Below are positions 40,519 to 50,800 of a DNA stretch of 64,000 nt, in pieces; position 1 is the stretch's first letter; each line of letters begins with the position of its first letter. The position numbers were made by a program, and so were the translations under genes. The notes beneath the pieces are model-generated. The model worked only from the letters and a program-made list of their open reading frames with translations. It was not told the DNA's origin and did no database searches. Source of the stretch: Flavobacterium cerinum (GTDB lineage: Bacteria; Bacteroidota; Bacteroidia; Flavobacteriales; Flavobacteriaceae); NCBI RefSeq assembly GCF_024496085.1, contig NZ_CP101751.1, forward strand, positions 1,240,001-1,304,000. The letters run 5' to 3'.

Positions 40519-41433
40519 ATGAAAACTGCCTTGAACGCTTCAGAAAAAACAATTTCGCTTACCTCTTTATTTACGGATTTTAAAGAAATCACCAAAGCAG
40601 GATTGGCTATTAGTGTTGTTTTTTCATCTATAGTAGGCTATTTATTGGGTGTTTCTGATGAAGCTCCTTTTAGTTGGGTTACTTTTATTCTGTTAGCTGT
40701 TGGTGGATATTTTATGGTTGGAGCTTCTAATGTTTTCAATCAGATCATTGAGAAAGACCTCGATGCCTTAATGGATCGTACCAAAAACAGACCACTTCCG
40801 TCCGGAAGAATCTCAAAACAAACTGCATTTATCTTAGGAGCTGTGTTAACGGTAATCGGAATTGCAATCTTGTATTCGATTAACCCTAAAACAGCTATGT
40901 TTGGTGCCATCTCCATATTCTTATATACCAGTGTTTATACACCGTTAAAAACCATGACACCGCTTTCGGTATTCGTTGGCGCTTTTCCGGGTGCAATTCC
41001 GTTTATGTTAGGGTGGGTAGCGGCGACAAATGAATTCGGTATCGAAGCCGGAACCTTGTTTTTGATTCAGTTTTTCTGGCAATTCCCGCATTTCTGGGCT
41101 ATCGGTTGGTTTTTGTATAAAGACTACGAAAAGGCAGGATTTTTTATGTTACCAACCGGAAAACAAGATAAAAAGACAGCATTGCAAACCATTTTATATA
41201 CGGTTTGGTTAATTATAGCATCATTGATTCCTGTTGTAGGATTTACCGGTGATTTAAAACTGAGTTATATTGCTGCGGCTGTAGTATTGCTGTTGGGACT
41301 TTGGATGTTGTATTTTGCAGTAAAATTATATAAGGAAATGGATGAAAAAGCAGCTCGTAAACTGATGTTGGTGAGTGTTTCGTATATCTCATTGCTGCAA
41401 TTGGTATATGTTATAGATAAATTTTTACGATAG
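40519..41433 (+). CDS. ctaB: Protoheme IX farnesyltransferase (heme O synthase)
   Basis: This 304-residue UbiA-family prenyltransferase has about nine TM helices. The allylic diphosphate-binding motif NVFNQIIEKDLDALMDRTKNRP (read as N-x3-D-x3-D around residues 75-92) is clear. It converts heme B to heme O for the terminal oxidase. It is the first gene of a cluster with oxidase subunits III and IV. The symbol cyoE is also in use for this enzyme. Confidence 0.95.
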   Translation: MKTALNASEKTISLTSLFTDFKEITKAGLAISVVFSSIVGYLLGVSDEAPFSWVTFILLAVGGYFMVGASNVFNQIIEKDLDALMDRTKNRPLPSGRISKQTAFILGAVLTVIGIAILYSINPKTAMFGAISIFLYTSVYTPLKTMTPLSVFVGAFPGAIPFMLGWVAATNEFGIEAGTLFLIQFFWQFPHFWAIGWFLYKDYEKAGFFMLPTGKQDKKTALQTILYTVWLIIASLIPVVGFTGDLKLSYIAAAVVLLLGLWMLYFAVKLYKEMDEKAARKLMLVSVSYISLLQLVYVIDKFLR

Positions 41434-41439
41434 GATAGT

Positions 41440-42039
41440 ATGAATACGGTAGGTAATATTAAAATGTCAGTACAGGAGCATAACGAACGAAAAGCGAAAT
41501 CGTATAAGATGATGCTTTGGTTTGCAATGATCAGTATTGTAATGGTGTTTGCAGGCTTAACCAGTGCTTATGTGGTAAGTAAATCCAGACCGGACTGGTT
41601 GAAAGATTTTACATTGCCAAGTGCTTTTGTAATCAGTACAATAGTGATGTTGTTGAGTAGTGTGACATTTCATCTGGCGAAAAAAGCCATTCAAAAAGAT
41701 AACAGAAAAGCAACAACCAATTTCTTAATGCTGACATTAGCTTTGGGGATAGGATTTGTTGTGCTGCAATTTGTTGGTTTTAATCAGGTAATTGAAAGTG
41801 GTTATTTTTTTACCGGAAGTGAGAGTACCATCACAACTTCGTTTTTATATGTGGTTGTAATTGTGCATTTGGCTCACTTATTCGGGGGCTTAATCGCACT
41901 TTTAATCATAATTTATAATCATTTTAAACAAAAATACAATTCAGGTCAAACCCTTGGAATAGAGCTAGGTGCAATGTTTTGGCACTTTCTGGATTTTCTT
42001 TGGGGATATTTGTTTTTATTTTTCTATTTCTACAAATAG
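41440..42039 (+). CDS. Heme-copper oxidase subunit III (short form)
   Basis: This 199-residue protein has five predicted TM helices and the subunit III end HFLDFLWGYLFLFFYFY. The ATG at 41440 lies 6 bases after ctaB; an internal ATG at 41464 is an alternative. Subunit III stabilises subunit I and its proton uptake. A second, longer subunit III gene follows at 42084, so this cluster has two paralogues side by side, a recurring arrangement in Flavobacteria. Confidence 0.9.
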   Translation: MNTVGNIKMSVQEHNERKAKSYKMMLWFAMISIVMVFAGLTSAYVVSKSRPDWLKDFTLPSAFVISTIVMLLSSVTFHLAKKAIQKDNRKATTNFLMLTLALGIGFVVLQFVGFNQVIESGYFFTGSESTITTSFLYVVVIVHLAHLFGGLIALLIIIYNHFKQKYNSGQTLGIELGAMFWHFLDFLWGYLFLFFYFYK

Positions 42040-42083
42040 AAAAAAAATGTAAATTTGGGAACTTTTTAACTAATTACTTTATA

Positions 42084-43061
42084 ATGGGAGCGACAGTTAC
42101 TACAACAGCTACTAATGGAAAAACTTGGGACGGCGGAAACGAGCCGATGGGAGCCAGCTACGGTAAGATGATGATGTGGTTTTTCATCGTATCGGATGCT
42201 TTGACTTTTTCTGGATTTCTTGCAGCCTACGGTTTTTCAAGATTTAAATTTATAGAATCCTGGCCTATTGCCGACGAGGTTTTTAACCACTTCCCGTTCA
42301 TGCATGGCGTTGATGCACCAATGTACTATGTGGCATTGATGACATTTATTTTGATTTTCTCATCTGTAACCATGGTATTGGCAGTAGATGCAGGACATCA
42401 CATGAAAAAAACAAAAGTTGCTATTTACATGCTTTTAACGATCATCGGAGGTTTTATCTTCCTTGGATCTCAGGCATGGGAATGGAAAAACTTTATTCAG
42501 GGTACTTACGGTGCTGTGGAAACCAAAGGAGGATTAATTCTTCAGTTCGTAGATAAAGACGGAAAAAGAATTGCTTTGGGAGATTTCGCTGCTCACCTGC
42601 CTAAAGAAAGAGAACAATTAACAAGAGATAAAGGAGTTTGGTTCATGAAAGAATCGTCTATTCCAAGCCATTCTGTTAAAGAAGTAGTGGAAGGATTCAA
42701 AGCAAACCCGGATTTATTGATCCGCTCCGAATTCAATACAAAAGATAAAACGAAGACTGTATTGTCAAGAGAAGAGTCTTTGAAAAAATTAGAGGAAGCA
42801 AAATATGTAGTGGAAGGAGCTAACCTGATCCACAACGAGTATGGTCACAAATTATTTGCTAACTTCTTCTTCTTTATTACCGGATTCCACGGATTCCACG
42901 TATTCACAGGAGTATTAATCAATATCCTTATTTTCTTTAATGTTCTTATCGGAACATATGAGAAGAGAAGAAGTTATGAAATGGTTGAAAAAGTTGGATT
43001 GTACTGGCACTTTGTAGATTTAGTTTGGGTGTTCGTATTTACATTCTTCTATTTAGTTTAA
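42084..43061 (+). CDS. coxC: Cytochrome c oxidase subunit III (long form)
   Basis: The ATG at 42084 (MGATVTTTATNGKTWDGG) gives 325 residues. TM helices 1-4 are followed by a charged hydrophilic insertion (about residues 150-245) and then the final helices with FHGFHVFTGVLINI and YWHFVDLVWVFVFTFFYL, the canonical subunit III ending. The long soluble loop is absent from the short paralogue upstream. It forms the third core subunit of the aa3-type oxidase with coxA and coxB of the other operon. Confidence 0.92.
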   Translation: MGATVTTTATNGKTWDGGNEPMGASYGKMMMWFFIVSDALTFSGFLAAYGFSRFKFIESWPIADEVFNHFPFMHGVDAPMYYVALMTFILIFSSVTMVLAVDAGHHMKKTKVAIYMLLTIIGGFIFLGSQAWEWKNFIQGTYGAVETKGGLILQFVDKDGKRIALGDFAAHLPKEREQLTRDKGVWFMKESSIPSHSVKEVVEGFKANPDLLIRSEFNTKDKTKTVLSREESLKKLEEAKYVVEGANLIHNEYGHKLFANFFFFITGFHGFHVFTGVLINILIFFNVLIGTYEKRRSYEMVEKVGLYWHFVDLVWVFVFTFFYLV

Positions 43062-43085
43062 TTGATTTAAAAGAATAAGAATATC

Positions 43086-43436
43086 ATGGCACATACACAC
43101 GAATCAAATACAAAGAGAATCTGGGTTGTTTTCGGAATTTTATCCCTAATTACTATCGTTGAAGTAATCTTAGGTATCGATAAACCTAAAGCATTATACA
43201 TGACAAATCTTTTGTCAATGAATTTATTAAACTGGATTTTCATTATCTTAACAGTCGTGAAAGCATATTACATTATGTGGGCTTTCATGCACCTTGAAGG
43301 AGAAAAAGGTAGTTTCAGATGGTCAATTGTTGGACCACTGGTTTTTTTAATTATCTATTTAGTGTTCATCTTACTGGTAGAAGGTAATTATATCTTTGAT
43401 GTGTTTAAAAATTCACCATACAGATGGATTTTTTAA
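43086..43436 (+). CDS. Cytochrome c oxidase subunit IV family protein
   Basis: This 116-residue protein has three TM helices in the prokaryotic subunit IV pattern: a short N-terminal tail with His, IWVVFGILSLITIVEV in helix 1, and VKAYYIMWAFMHLEGEKGSFRW before helix 3. It is a small accessory oxidase subunit and the last gene of the ctaB cluster, followed by a strong terminator. Confidence 0.9.
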   Translation: MAHTHESNTKRIWVVFGILSLITIVEVILGIDKPKALYMTNLLSMNLLNWIFIILTVVKAYYIMWAFMHLEGEKGSFRWSIVGPLVFLIIYLVFILLVEGNYIFDVFKNSPYRWIF

Positions 43437-43452
43437 TAGCATATTAAATTAT

Positions 43453-43484
43453 AAAAAAGGCGGTTATTCAACCGCCTTTTTTTA
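43453..43484 (+). terminator. Intrinsic terminator after subunit IV
   Basis: AAAAAAGGCGGTT pairs with AACCGCCTTTTTT around a four-base loop. It is a strong, possibly two-way terminator. A -7-like TATTTTTG (43483-43490) directly overlaps its end and may start the Sco cluster. Confidence 0.88.
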
Positions 43485-43516
43485 TTTTTGTGGATACTAA
43501 AATTAAGGTATATCCA

Positions 43517-44167
43517 ATGAAAAAATATATTGTTCTTACCGTTCTTTTTGCTCTGCCAATCTGCGCTTATTTATTCTTCGCTTCCGGTGTAAACAGCTTT
43601 GCAAAATTACCCACCGTTACACCCAATATCAAAGAGCTTTCCGGATGGAAATCACTCGAAGGTGACACTGTTCGCCTGAAAAATAAAATTACCATTCTGG
43701 GCTTTCCGGGAATGGAAATGCTTCACAATAAAGGTGACGCCTTTAACCTCGATCAAAAAATTTACAATAAAAACAGAGAGTTTGCCGATTTTCAGGTTGT
43801 GATGATCGCTCCGGAAGGAACGGAAGATCAGGCACGCCAGTTAAAAAGTGAATTAAGCGGGATTTCCGATTTAAAAGTATGGCATTATGTTTTTGCCAAA
43901 CCGGAGGAAATAGAAGCGTATTATAATTCATTGAAGCTTGTCGGGAAACTGGATGATAAATTGCGCACCCCTAATGTTTTTATTATCGATAAGGATCTGA
44001 ATTTACGAGGACGCAAAGGGAAAAATAAAAAAGGAGAAGAGGAGTATAAAGAAGGATATAATACCATCTCAGCAGCCGATCTTCATAATGAAATGAGTGA
44101 TGATGTGAAAATTATCCTGGCCGAATACCGATTGGCACTTAAGAAGAACAACAAACGAAAAATATAA
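43517..44167 (+). CDS. Sco/thioredoxin-like membrane-anchored protein lacking the redox Cys pair
   Basis: The ATG at 43517 (MKKYIVLTVLFALPIC) gives 216 residues, one N-terminal TM helix and a periplasmic domain. The fold pattern resembles peroxiredoxin/Sco proteins: ITILGFPGMEML in place of the CxxxC strand, FQVVMIAPEGTEDQ, and TPNVFIIDKDLNLRGRKG. No CxxxC or CxxC is present in the soluble part. It lies just before the true Sco gene, suggesting a helper role in copper or heme insertion. This is inferred only from neighbourhood and fold. Confidence 0.72.
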   Translation: MKKYIVLTVLFALPICAYLFFASGVNSFAKLPTVTPNIKELSGWKSLEGDTVRLKNKITILGFPGMEMLHNKGDAFNLDQKIYNKNREFADFQVVMIAPEGTEDQARQLKSELSGISDLKVWHYVFAKPEEIEAYYNSLKLVGKLDDKLRTPNVFIIDKDLNLRGRKGKNKKGEEEYKEGYNTISAADLHNEMSDDVKIILAEYRLALKKNNKRKI

Positions 44168-44220
44168 TGCAATACGGATAGCGCTATTATAGCTGTTACT
44201 TCCACTTTAATAACAACCTT

Positions 44221-44847
44221 ATGAAAAATAAATCGTACATCGGGATTTCATTTATCGTACTGATCTTCGGTATTTGGGCGGTTCCGAAAATCCTGGCCAA
44301 ATTTCAAAAAGCAGATTTAGTTACCATCGGACCGGTTCCAAAGTTTGAACTGACCGATCAAAACAATAAAAAAATAAGTAATGCCGATTATCTGGGGAAA
44401 GTTTATGTTGTAGAATTTTTCTTTTCAACCTGTCCGACGATATGTCCTATCATGAATCAGAACATGTTGAAATTACAAGAAGAATTTTACGGTAATCCGA
44501 AATTTGGAATTGCGTCTGTTACGATTGATCCGGAACATGATACACCGGCCGTTTTAAAAGCCCATGCAGAACAGTTAGGGGTCAAAAATTACAATTGGCA
44601 TTTCCTGACCGGCGATAAAAAATATATTTACGATCTGGCTTTAAAAGGTTTTAATCTGTATGCGGGTGAAAATGACAAACAAGCCGGCGGATTTGAACAT
44701 TCCGGTTTATTTGCTTTAATTGACAAAGAAGGAAATATACGTTGTCGTAAAGACAGTTTCGATAACCCGATATTGTATTACGACGGATTGGAAGAATCCG
44801 GAATTAAGATGTTAAAAGAAGATATTAAAAAATTACTAGAAGAATAG
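44221..44847 (+). CDS. SCO1/SenC-family copper chaperone
   Basis: This 208-residue protein has an N-terminal TM anchor (about 8-25). The copper-binding CPTIC motif (Cys 71 and 75) sits in FFFSTCPTICPIM, and a conserved His lies in FEHSGLFALID. Sco proteins deliver copper to, or reduce, the CuA site of oxidase subunit II. The position next to oxidase subunits III and IV and heme O synthase supports that role. Confidence 0.92.
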   Translation: MKNKSYIGISFIVLIFGIWAVPKILAKFQKADLVTIGPVPKFELTDQNNKKISNADYLGKVYVVEFFFSTCPTICPIMNQNMLKLQEEFYGNPKFGIASVTIDPEHDTPAVLKAHAEQLGVKNYNWHFLTGDKKYIYDLALKGFNLYAGENDKQAGGFEHSGLFALIDKEGNIRCRKDSFDNPILYYDGLEESGIKMLKEDIKKLLEE

Positions 44848-44852
44848 TTGTA

Positions 44853-45392
44853 ATGGAAAATACAGTTGAAAAAAAATATAATAAATGGATTATAGTACTT
44901 TCAGTAGCTATCCCATTAGTGGTTGCTTTGTTATTTGGAGTTAATCTGAGAAAGTTAGGGTATGATGTACAGCCGTTATCTTTTTTACCGCCTATTTACG
45001 CAACGATCAATGGAATTACAGCGGTTTTATTAGTAGCTGCGGTTTGGGCGATTAAAAACGGAAAAAGAGCCTTGCATGAAAACCTGATGAAAGTGGCAAT
45101 TGCCTGTTCGGTGGCTTTCCTGGCGATGTATGTGGCGTATCATATGACTTCTGATTCAACTAAATTCGGTGGTGAAGGAGCAATCCGTTATATTTATTAT
45201 TTTATTTTGATAACCCATATCCTTTTATCGGTGATCATCATCCCTTTTGTTTTGATTACGTATGTAAGAGCGATAGCAGGTAGTTTTGAGCGTCATAAAA
45301 AGATAGCGAAGATTACCTTCCCAATGTGGTTATATGTAGCCGTTACCGGTGTGATTGTTTATCTAATGATTTCCCCTTATTATGTACATTAA
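44853..45392 (+). CDS. DUF420 membrane protein, oxidase-associated
   Basis: This 179-residue protein has five TM helices with conserved His residues in ENLMKVAIACSVAFLAMYVAYH and ITHILLSVIIIPFVLITY. This is the DUF420 pattern; relatives include CtaM-like proteins needed for heme-copper oxidase maturation in Firmicutes. Context with Sco and ctaB supports an oxidase assembly function. Its last codons overlap the next gene by 11 bases. Confidence 0.85.
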   Translation: MENTVEKKYNKWIIVLSVAIPLVVALLFGVNLRKLGYDVQPLSFLPPIYATINGITAVLLVAAVWAIKNGKRALHENLMKVAIACSVAFLAMYVAYHMTSDSTKFGGEGAIRYIYYFILITHILLSVIIIPFVLITYVRAIAGSFERHKKIAKITFPMWLYVAVTGVIVYLMISPYYVH

Positions 45393-45618
45393 AAAAAAGG
45401 TGTTAACGGCATTATTATTTGCGGTTACCCTGTTATTTTCGTTTACAACCAATGCGCAATGTGCTATGTGTCGGGCAGCATTGGAGAGCGAAGAAGGCGG
45501 AGTGAAAGCAGAAGCGGTTAACGATGGTATTGTCTATTTGATGGTAATCCCTTATGTATTGGTTGGTGCTTTGGGGTATGCGATATATCGGCTAAAGACA
45601 AAGAAGAAAGAAAAATAA
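45382..45618 (+). CDS. Small exported membrane protein with CAMC motif
   Basis: This 78-residue protein has a signal peptide (VLTALLFAVTLLFSFTTNAQ), then CAMCRAALESEEGG, then a C-terminal TM helix (VYLMVIPYVLVGALGYAIYRL) and a basic tail. The CxxC just after the cleavage site could bind copper or heme or form a disulfide. It starts inside the end of the DUF420 gene, so it is coupled to it and probably belongs to oxidase assembly. I do not recognise a named family. Confidence 0.72.
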   Translation: MYIKKKVLTALLFAVTLLFSFTTNAQCAMCRAALESEEGGVKAEAVNDGIVYLMVIPYVLVGALGYAIYRLKTKKKEK

Positions 45619-45639
45619 AAGATTTTTATAGTATCGGAT

Positions 45640-45697
45640 AAAACCGGAATTTTGTCACTTATATATATGAAAAAGTGATAAAATTTCGGTTTTTCTA
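45640..45697 (+). terminator. Long-stem terminator after the Sco/DUF420 cluster
   Basis: AAACCGGAATTTTGTCACTT pairs over about 20 bases, with two G-U pairs, to a matching segment ending in CGGTTT, followed by TTTTC. It ends the oxidase-assembly group. Confidence 0.75.
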
Positions 45698-45910
45698 TTT
45701 TTTACTTTTTTAAATGATTTTTAAGTTGAGTTATTGTTAAAATCTTGGTTTTAGTATTTTGAAGCTGTAAGTATTGTGTTTTTTATAATGTTTTGTAATG
45801 AAAAGTTTATGTTTTTATTAATAATGTAAAAACAAACCGAAATTGCTGTTATAATTTATAGTTTTGCTGTTTTGTTTAGAAAACAGTATTAAATTTTTGA
45901 TAAAATAGTA
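45698..45910 (+). promoter_or_regulatory. AT-rich upstream region of the toxin locus
   Basis: About 210 bases of very AT-rich DNA contain no coding potential. TAGTTTTG at 45859-45866 fits the -7 box, but no TTG sits at a proper distance. It marks the border between core genome and the accessory toxin locus. Confidence 0.4.
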
Positions 45911-47806
45911 ATGAAGACAACTTTTTTTGTAAAATCCTTACTGATATCACTGATCATTTTAAATTTTCAATCGGTTTCAGCCCAGAATAATAAAGGCTTT
46001 TCTTCAAGCCGATTGTGGATAAAAGGTGTGCAGGATACTTTGCCAACTTCTCGTAATGCAGGGAACAATGTTCCGCTGTTTAATTTTAATCCGACTATAC
46101 TAAAAACGGAAAGTCTGTTCAAAAACAAGTTGACTGATCAGTCTTCATTGTTTGTGGTTTTTAAATCAGATGTAGAAGAAGAAAAATCCGTTTTGACACT
46201 TAAATACGGTAAAGAAAAAACGTTTGTAACCAATAAACAGATCCTTAGTGATAAAGCATTGGAATATAAAGAAGTTGATTCTAAAAACGGGATTGTATTA
46301 AGTTATCTGTATGACAAAACAGAACCGTTTGTAAAAAAGAAAAACACCCTTCTTTTTGATATTGTTGATGATATTCAAAATAGTAAAGACAACAAAGAGC
46401 AATTGTTGGAATTTATTTATTTTCCGAAAGTCGTAAGTGCAATAGAACGCCGTAAAGTAGAAACCTATCTTTCTATAAAATACGGTATTTCCTTAAAAGG
46501 GAATTACGATTATATCAATGCTACACATGATACGATATGGGATTATAACAAAAACAAAAGTTATAATAGCCGGGTAACCGGTATTGGCCGTGCTGATTCT
46601 CAGCAATTGTATCAAAAACAATCCGGTAATGCAGAACACGATGGATTGTATATCGGTTTAGGGACGATCGAAAAAGAAAACAGTACCAATAAAAATACGC
46701 TGAACAATAACGCGTATCTTATTTGGGGAGATAACAATAAGATGTCCGGCATTCCGGTTAAAAATGATGCGGGAGTACAAAAAATGGACCGAATCTGGAA
46801 ATCAGTCGCTTTTAATAAAAAAGCACAGGACACCATTTTTACTCAGGTGAGAATCCTGAAAAAAGAAATGAAAATTGATTCCGGTCGGGCTGAAAAAGAT
46901 AAATTTCTTTGGTTAGCTGTTTCCGCGCAAACAGAAGGGGAATTCGATTATACTTCAGCTACTTATTACAAACAAGTACAGTCGGTAAACAATGATACCC
47001 TTCATTTTAATAGAATTCCATGGAAAGATACAGCGTTGTTCACCTTTGTAAAAGCACCGGCTTTCTTTGCCGAGATAAAAACTACGGATCCTAATTGTAT
47101 CACACAGGAACAAGGTAAGATTGAAGTTAAATTTATCGGTGGTCAGGCACCGTATAATGTGACATTGCTTTCCGGAAATCTGAAAAAACAATATACTACA
47201 ACAGAAACGTCTTTATTGTTGGAAGATGTTCGCCCGGGTACTTACCGTTTAACGATTGTAGATTATACAAAACAGCTATTTGAAAAAGAAGCCATCATAA
47301 AAAGTTTGGATAAGTTGGATGTACAGCTTGCTGAAAAATGGTATTTAAGCACTGATGGATCAATCGATATCATGCCTATAATTGCCGAAGGAAATGAAAA
47401 AGAGCTTACCTATGAATGGTTGCATGATGCGGATATAATTGCAACCGATAAAAAAGCAACCATCACTCAAGCTGGAAATTATTCACTCCGTATTCTTAAC
47501 AAGGAAGGTTGTTCAAAAGTGTTGCCTTTTAAAGTACTGACAAGCGATAACAGCAACGGTGAACAATTGGCATTATATCCGAATCCGGTTGGTGTAACCA
47601 GTGATTTTTCTATAGTGTTTAACTTATTAGAAAAAGCCGATGCTCAGATTAAAGTATACGATCTGAACGGAAGGCAAATTCGCGAGAAAAGCTTCAAAAG
47701 TATAAAGTCCTATACACATAAAGATAATATTAGTGTAGAAGGAACTTATATGATATTGATCAATATCAATGGTGAAACATCAGCCAGAAAATTAATAGTT
47801 AGATAA
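45911..47806 (+). CDS. T9SS-secreted protein with SprB-like repeat and type A sorting domain
   Basis: This 631-residue protein has a signal peptide (about 1-25, ending SVSAQ). Around residues 390-470 a SprB-repeat-like domain is visible: a TTDPNC start, GGQAPYNVTLLSG, and VRPGTYRLTIVDYT. The last 80 residues (LALYPNPVGVTSDF to ETSARKLIVR) are a type A T9SS sorting domain, so the product is exported through SprA and attached to the surface or released. It is 30 bases upstream of the giant SpvB/Rhs protein and probably co-transcribed, so it may help display or secrete it. That role is inferred. Confidence 0.85.
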   Translation: MKTTFFVKSLLISLIILNFQSVSAQNNKGFSSSRLWIKGVQDTLPTSRNAGNNVPLFNFNPTILKTESLFKNKLTDQSSLFVVFKSDVEEEKSVLTLKYGKEKTFVTNKQILSDKALEYKEVDSKNGIVLSYLYDKTEPFVKKKNTLLFDIVDDIQNSKDNKEQLLEFIYFPKVVSAIERRKVETYLSIKYGISLKGNYDYINATHDTIWDYNKNKSYNSRVTGIGRADSQQLYQKQSGNAEHDGLYIGLGTIEKENSTNKNTLNNNAYLIWGDNNKMSGIPVKNDAGVQKMDRIWKSVAFNKKAQDTIFTQVRILKKEMKIDSGRAEKDKFLWLAVSAQTEGEFDYTSATYYKQVQSVNNDTLHFNRIPWKDTALFTFVKAPAFFAEIKTTDPNCITQEQGKIEVKFIGGQAPYNVTLLSGNLKKQYTTTETSLLLEDVRPGTYRLTIVDYTKQLFEKEAIIKSLDKLDVQLAEKWYLSTDGSIDIMPIIAEGNEKELTYEWLHDADIIATDKKATITQAGNYSLRILNKEGCSKVLPFKVLTSDNSNGEQLALYPNPVGVTSDFSIVFNLLEKADAQIKVYDLNGRQIREKSFKSIKSYTHKDNISVEGTYMILININGETSARKLIVR

Positions 47807-47836
47807 TACAATCACACCCTACTCATATTTAGAAGC

Positions 47837-50800
47837 ATGGATTATAGAAATACCCGTTATTCCGGGATAAAGAAAAACGTTTTTCAAACGGTGCATTATA
47901 TTGTTTTGATCGGTATGCTACACAGTACATTTGTAGCACCGGCTCAAGGAATTTTAGAAGCCTATTTTAAGCCGTCGAATATCCAATATTATGCCGGTTC
48001 AATGGCAAAAAAACATCCGGAAAGATTATTCGGTAATTCGGATACTACAGCTTTGTCTAATCAACCCGGACAAACTAAAACCGAATCGGTTCGTGTATCA
48101 AATGATGTTACAACAGTAAAAACAGCAACGTCTGCTGCAAAGCAATGGGCCGCAGATATCCCGTCGGGAATTATTGGAAGTTCAAAAGAAATGCCGATGG
48201 ATAGTCCTTCGGATAACGTTTTTAAATTCAATATCGATGCATTGCCGGATAGTCGTAATTATAATATCTATCTGACATATGATGTATATGGTGTAGACGG
48301 TGTTAATGCTGTATCAAGATCCATTAACGACCGCTTGGCAACAGGTGGTTATATAGTTAAAGGAACTAATAAATGGAGTCAGCAAAAAGAAGAAATCGAC
48401 GGTAACTGGTTAAAAAACGGAGAGAACAAAGTTGTTTTTGCGACTCCGGAACGATCAACCTATCAATATAGTATCAAAAATGTGACGATTGCGGTTGAGA
48501 AAAAGAAACCGTTAGAAATCGCACCGACGGTTATTGTACATAATTCAGATATTACACTATCAAAAGATAATAAAATCTATATCAAAGGATTTCTAAAAGG
48601 GAAAGAAGAAGCGATTGCTAAGGTAACTGCTAATGGAAAAACATTGCGCTATAATAACGGTGAATTTGAAGGTTTTATTGAGTTAAGTGACCGAATCAAA
48701 AAAGACCAGCTTGTTGTGATTAAAGCGGAAGATGAAGGAGGATTAATCGGACAGGAATTACTTACGCTTGGTGCTGTTTTGGAAGCTGATCAATCTTTTG
48801 AAATCGAAAAATCGAAAGAATATTTATCCAATCGTTTTGAAGCCTACAAAGGTGGCATGTTAGCAGTATCCGGAGCTAAAATTACAATACCGGACAGTGC
48901 ATTGGTAAAATCCAGATTGGTTTCGATTCGGGAGTTACGAAAAATCGATATCGTTCCATTAGGTCCCGGATTAATCAACGTAACAAAAGGGGGGAAAGCC
49001 TATCGTTTCTTACCCGATGGAACCAAGTTTGAAAAACCTGTAAAAATCGCATTGGAATATGACAGCTTGTTAATTCCGAAAGGATATACGGCTGCCGATA
49101 TTAAATCTTTTTATTTTGACACTCAACAGAAAAGATGGATTGAAGTAAAAAGAGATCAGGTGGATACGGAAGCAAAAAGTATTGTATCCGAAACAACCCA
49201 TTTTACAGATTATATCAACGGAATTATTCAGGTGCCGGAAAGTCCGCAGTCAACAGCATTCGCGCCAACAATGATGAATGATATTAAAGCCGCAGATCCG
49301 TCAGCAGAAATAACAATGATGAGCCCACCGCAAGCGTCATACGACGGTAACGCGAATGTGAGTTATCCGATCAAAATACCGGCCGGAAGAAAAGGAATGC
49401 AACCTAATCTTGCCGTACAATATAGCAGCGAATCCAAAGGAGGATGGTTAGGAGAAGGATGGAATATTTCAGTTCCGGCGATCACATTAGATACCCGTTG
49501 GGGTGTTCCGCTTTTCGATGCGCAAAAAGAAACGGAAATTTATACATTGGCGGGCGAACAGTTAATGTATCCGAAAATGGCTAACGGAGAGGATTATATG
49601 CCGAACCGACATATGGATGCCGGTACAGCATCAAACGGATCACCGGTTTACAGTACGGAAAAACAGTTGCGTTCCTATGCTTTATCTGCAAATAAAAAAG
49701 CATTTTCATTCCGGAAGAAAACGGACAATACATTAGTTGAAAGATTTGGGTCAACACCTGCAAATTACTTTTGGAAAGTAACCGCAACGGATGGAACTAT
49801 AAGTTGGTATGGTGGAAAAGATGGAGCGATAGACGATAATGCAGTTATTAAAAATGATGATGAAAATATAGTGCACTGGGCGCTATATATGACGGAAGAT
49901 GTATATGGGAATCGAGTGAAATATGTCTATAATCAAGCAAATTTACCTGTGCAAAGCGGTAATAATGCCAATTTGACTTCCAGACGTTCTTTTTATCTGA
50001 AAAACATCTATTATACCGGTAAAGGTACTGATGATGGTAAATATCGTGTTGAGTTTATTAATGAAACAACATTGCGTCCGGATGTAACGATAAATAACCG
50101 TTTAGGATTAAGACAGGTTGAGCCATATCGATTGACAAAAGTTAATGTCTGGTATGATACAACTAAAGTGAGAAGTTATGATTTTGCATATGCGATCGGG
50201 AAATTCAATAAATCATTGCTTAAGACAATTACTGAAAAAGATGCGACGGGACAGATTGCTTATTCTCATAATTTAACCTATTACAATGATTTACCAAGTA
50301 ATAATAATGTTTTTGATCAGGGAATTAAAGTAATATTGCCTACTGTAGCACCGAACTATCAGCTTAATTTCGGAAACCTGCTCAATGCATCTAAAATGAA
50401 TTCTTCTCAAAATGTTGAAAACGGATGGGAAGTAGAAATGTCAGGTGGAGCCGAATTACGATTTTGGTCGCATAGTCAGAATGAATCGGCTACATTTATG
50501 GGAGGTATGCCTTTTGGAGAATCCAAATCAAAAGAGGTAGGGAAAGTCACATTGATTGATATCGATGGAGACGGATTGGAAGATGTGGTATATCAGAATA
50601 GTGATGGCTTATGGTATCATGCACACCAGGTAAGAGAAACGGATATAAAAGATCACACTTTTGTTACTGCGAAAAAGATAAATAAAGCAAAAGAATTTTT
50701 TAGAAGCGAGAGTATCACTAAAAATAAGTTCGGAGAGTCATGGAATGCAAAATTTCAATTTTATAGCCCAGCTTTTTATTATGGTGAAAAACGATTCGTT

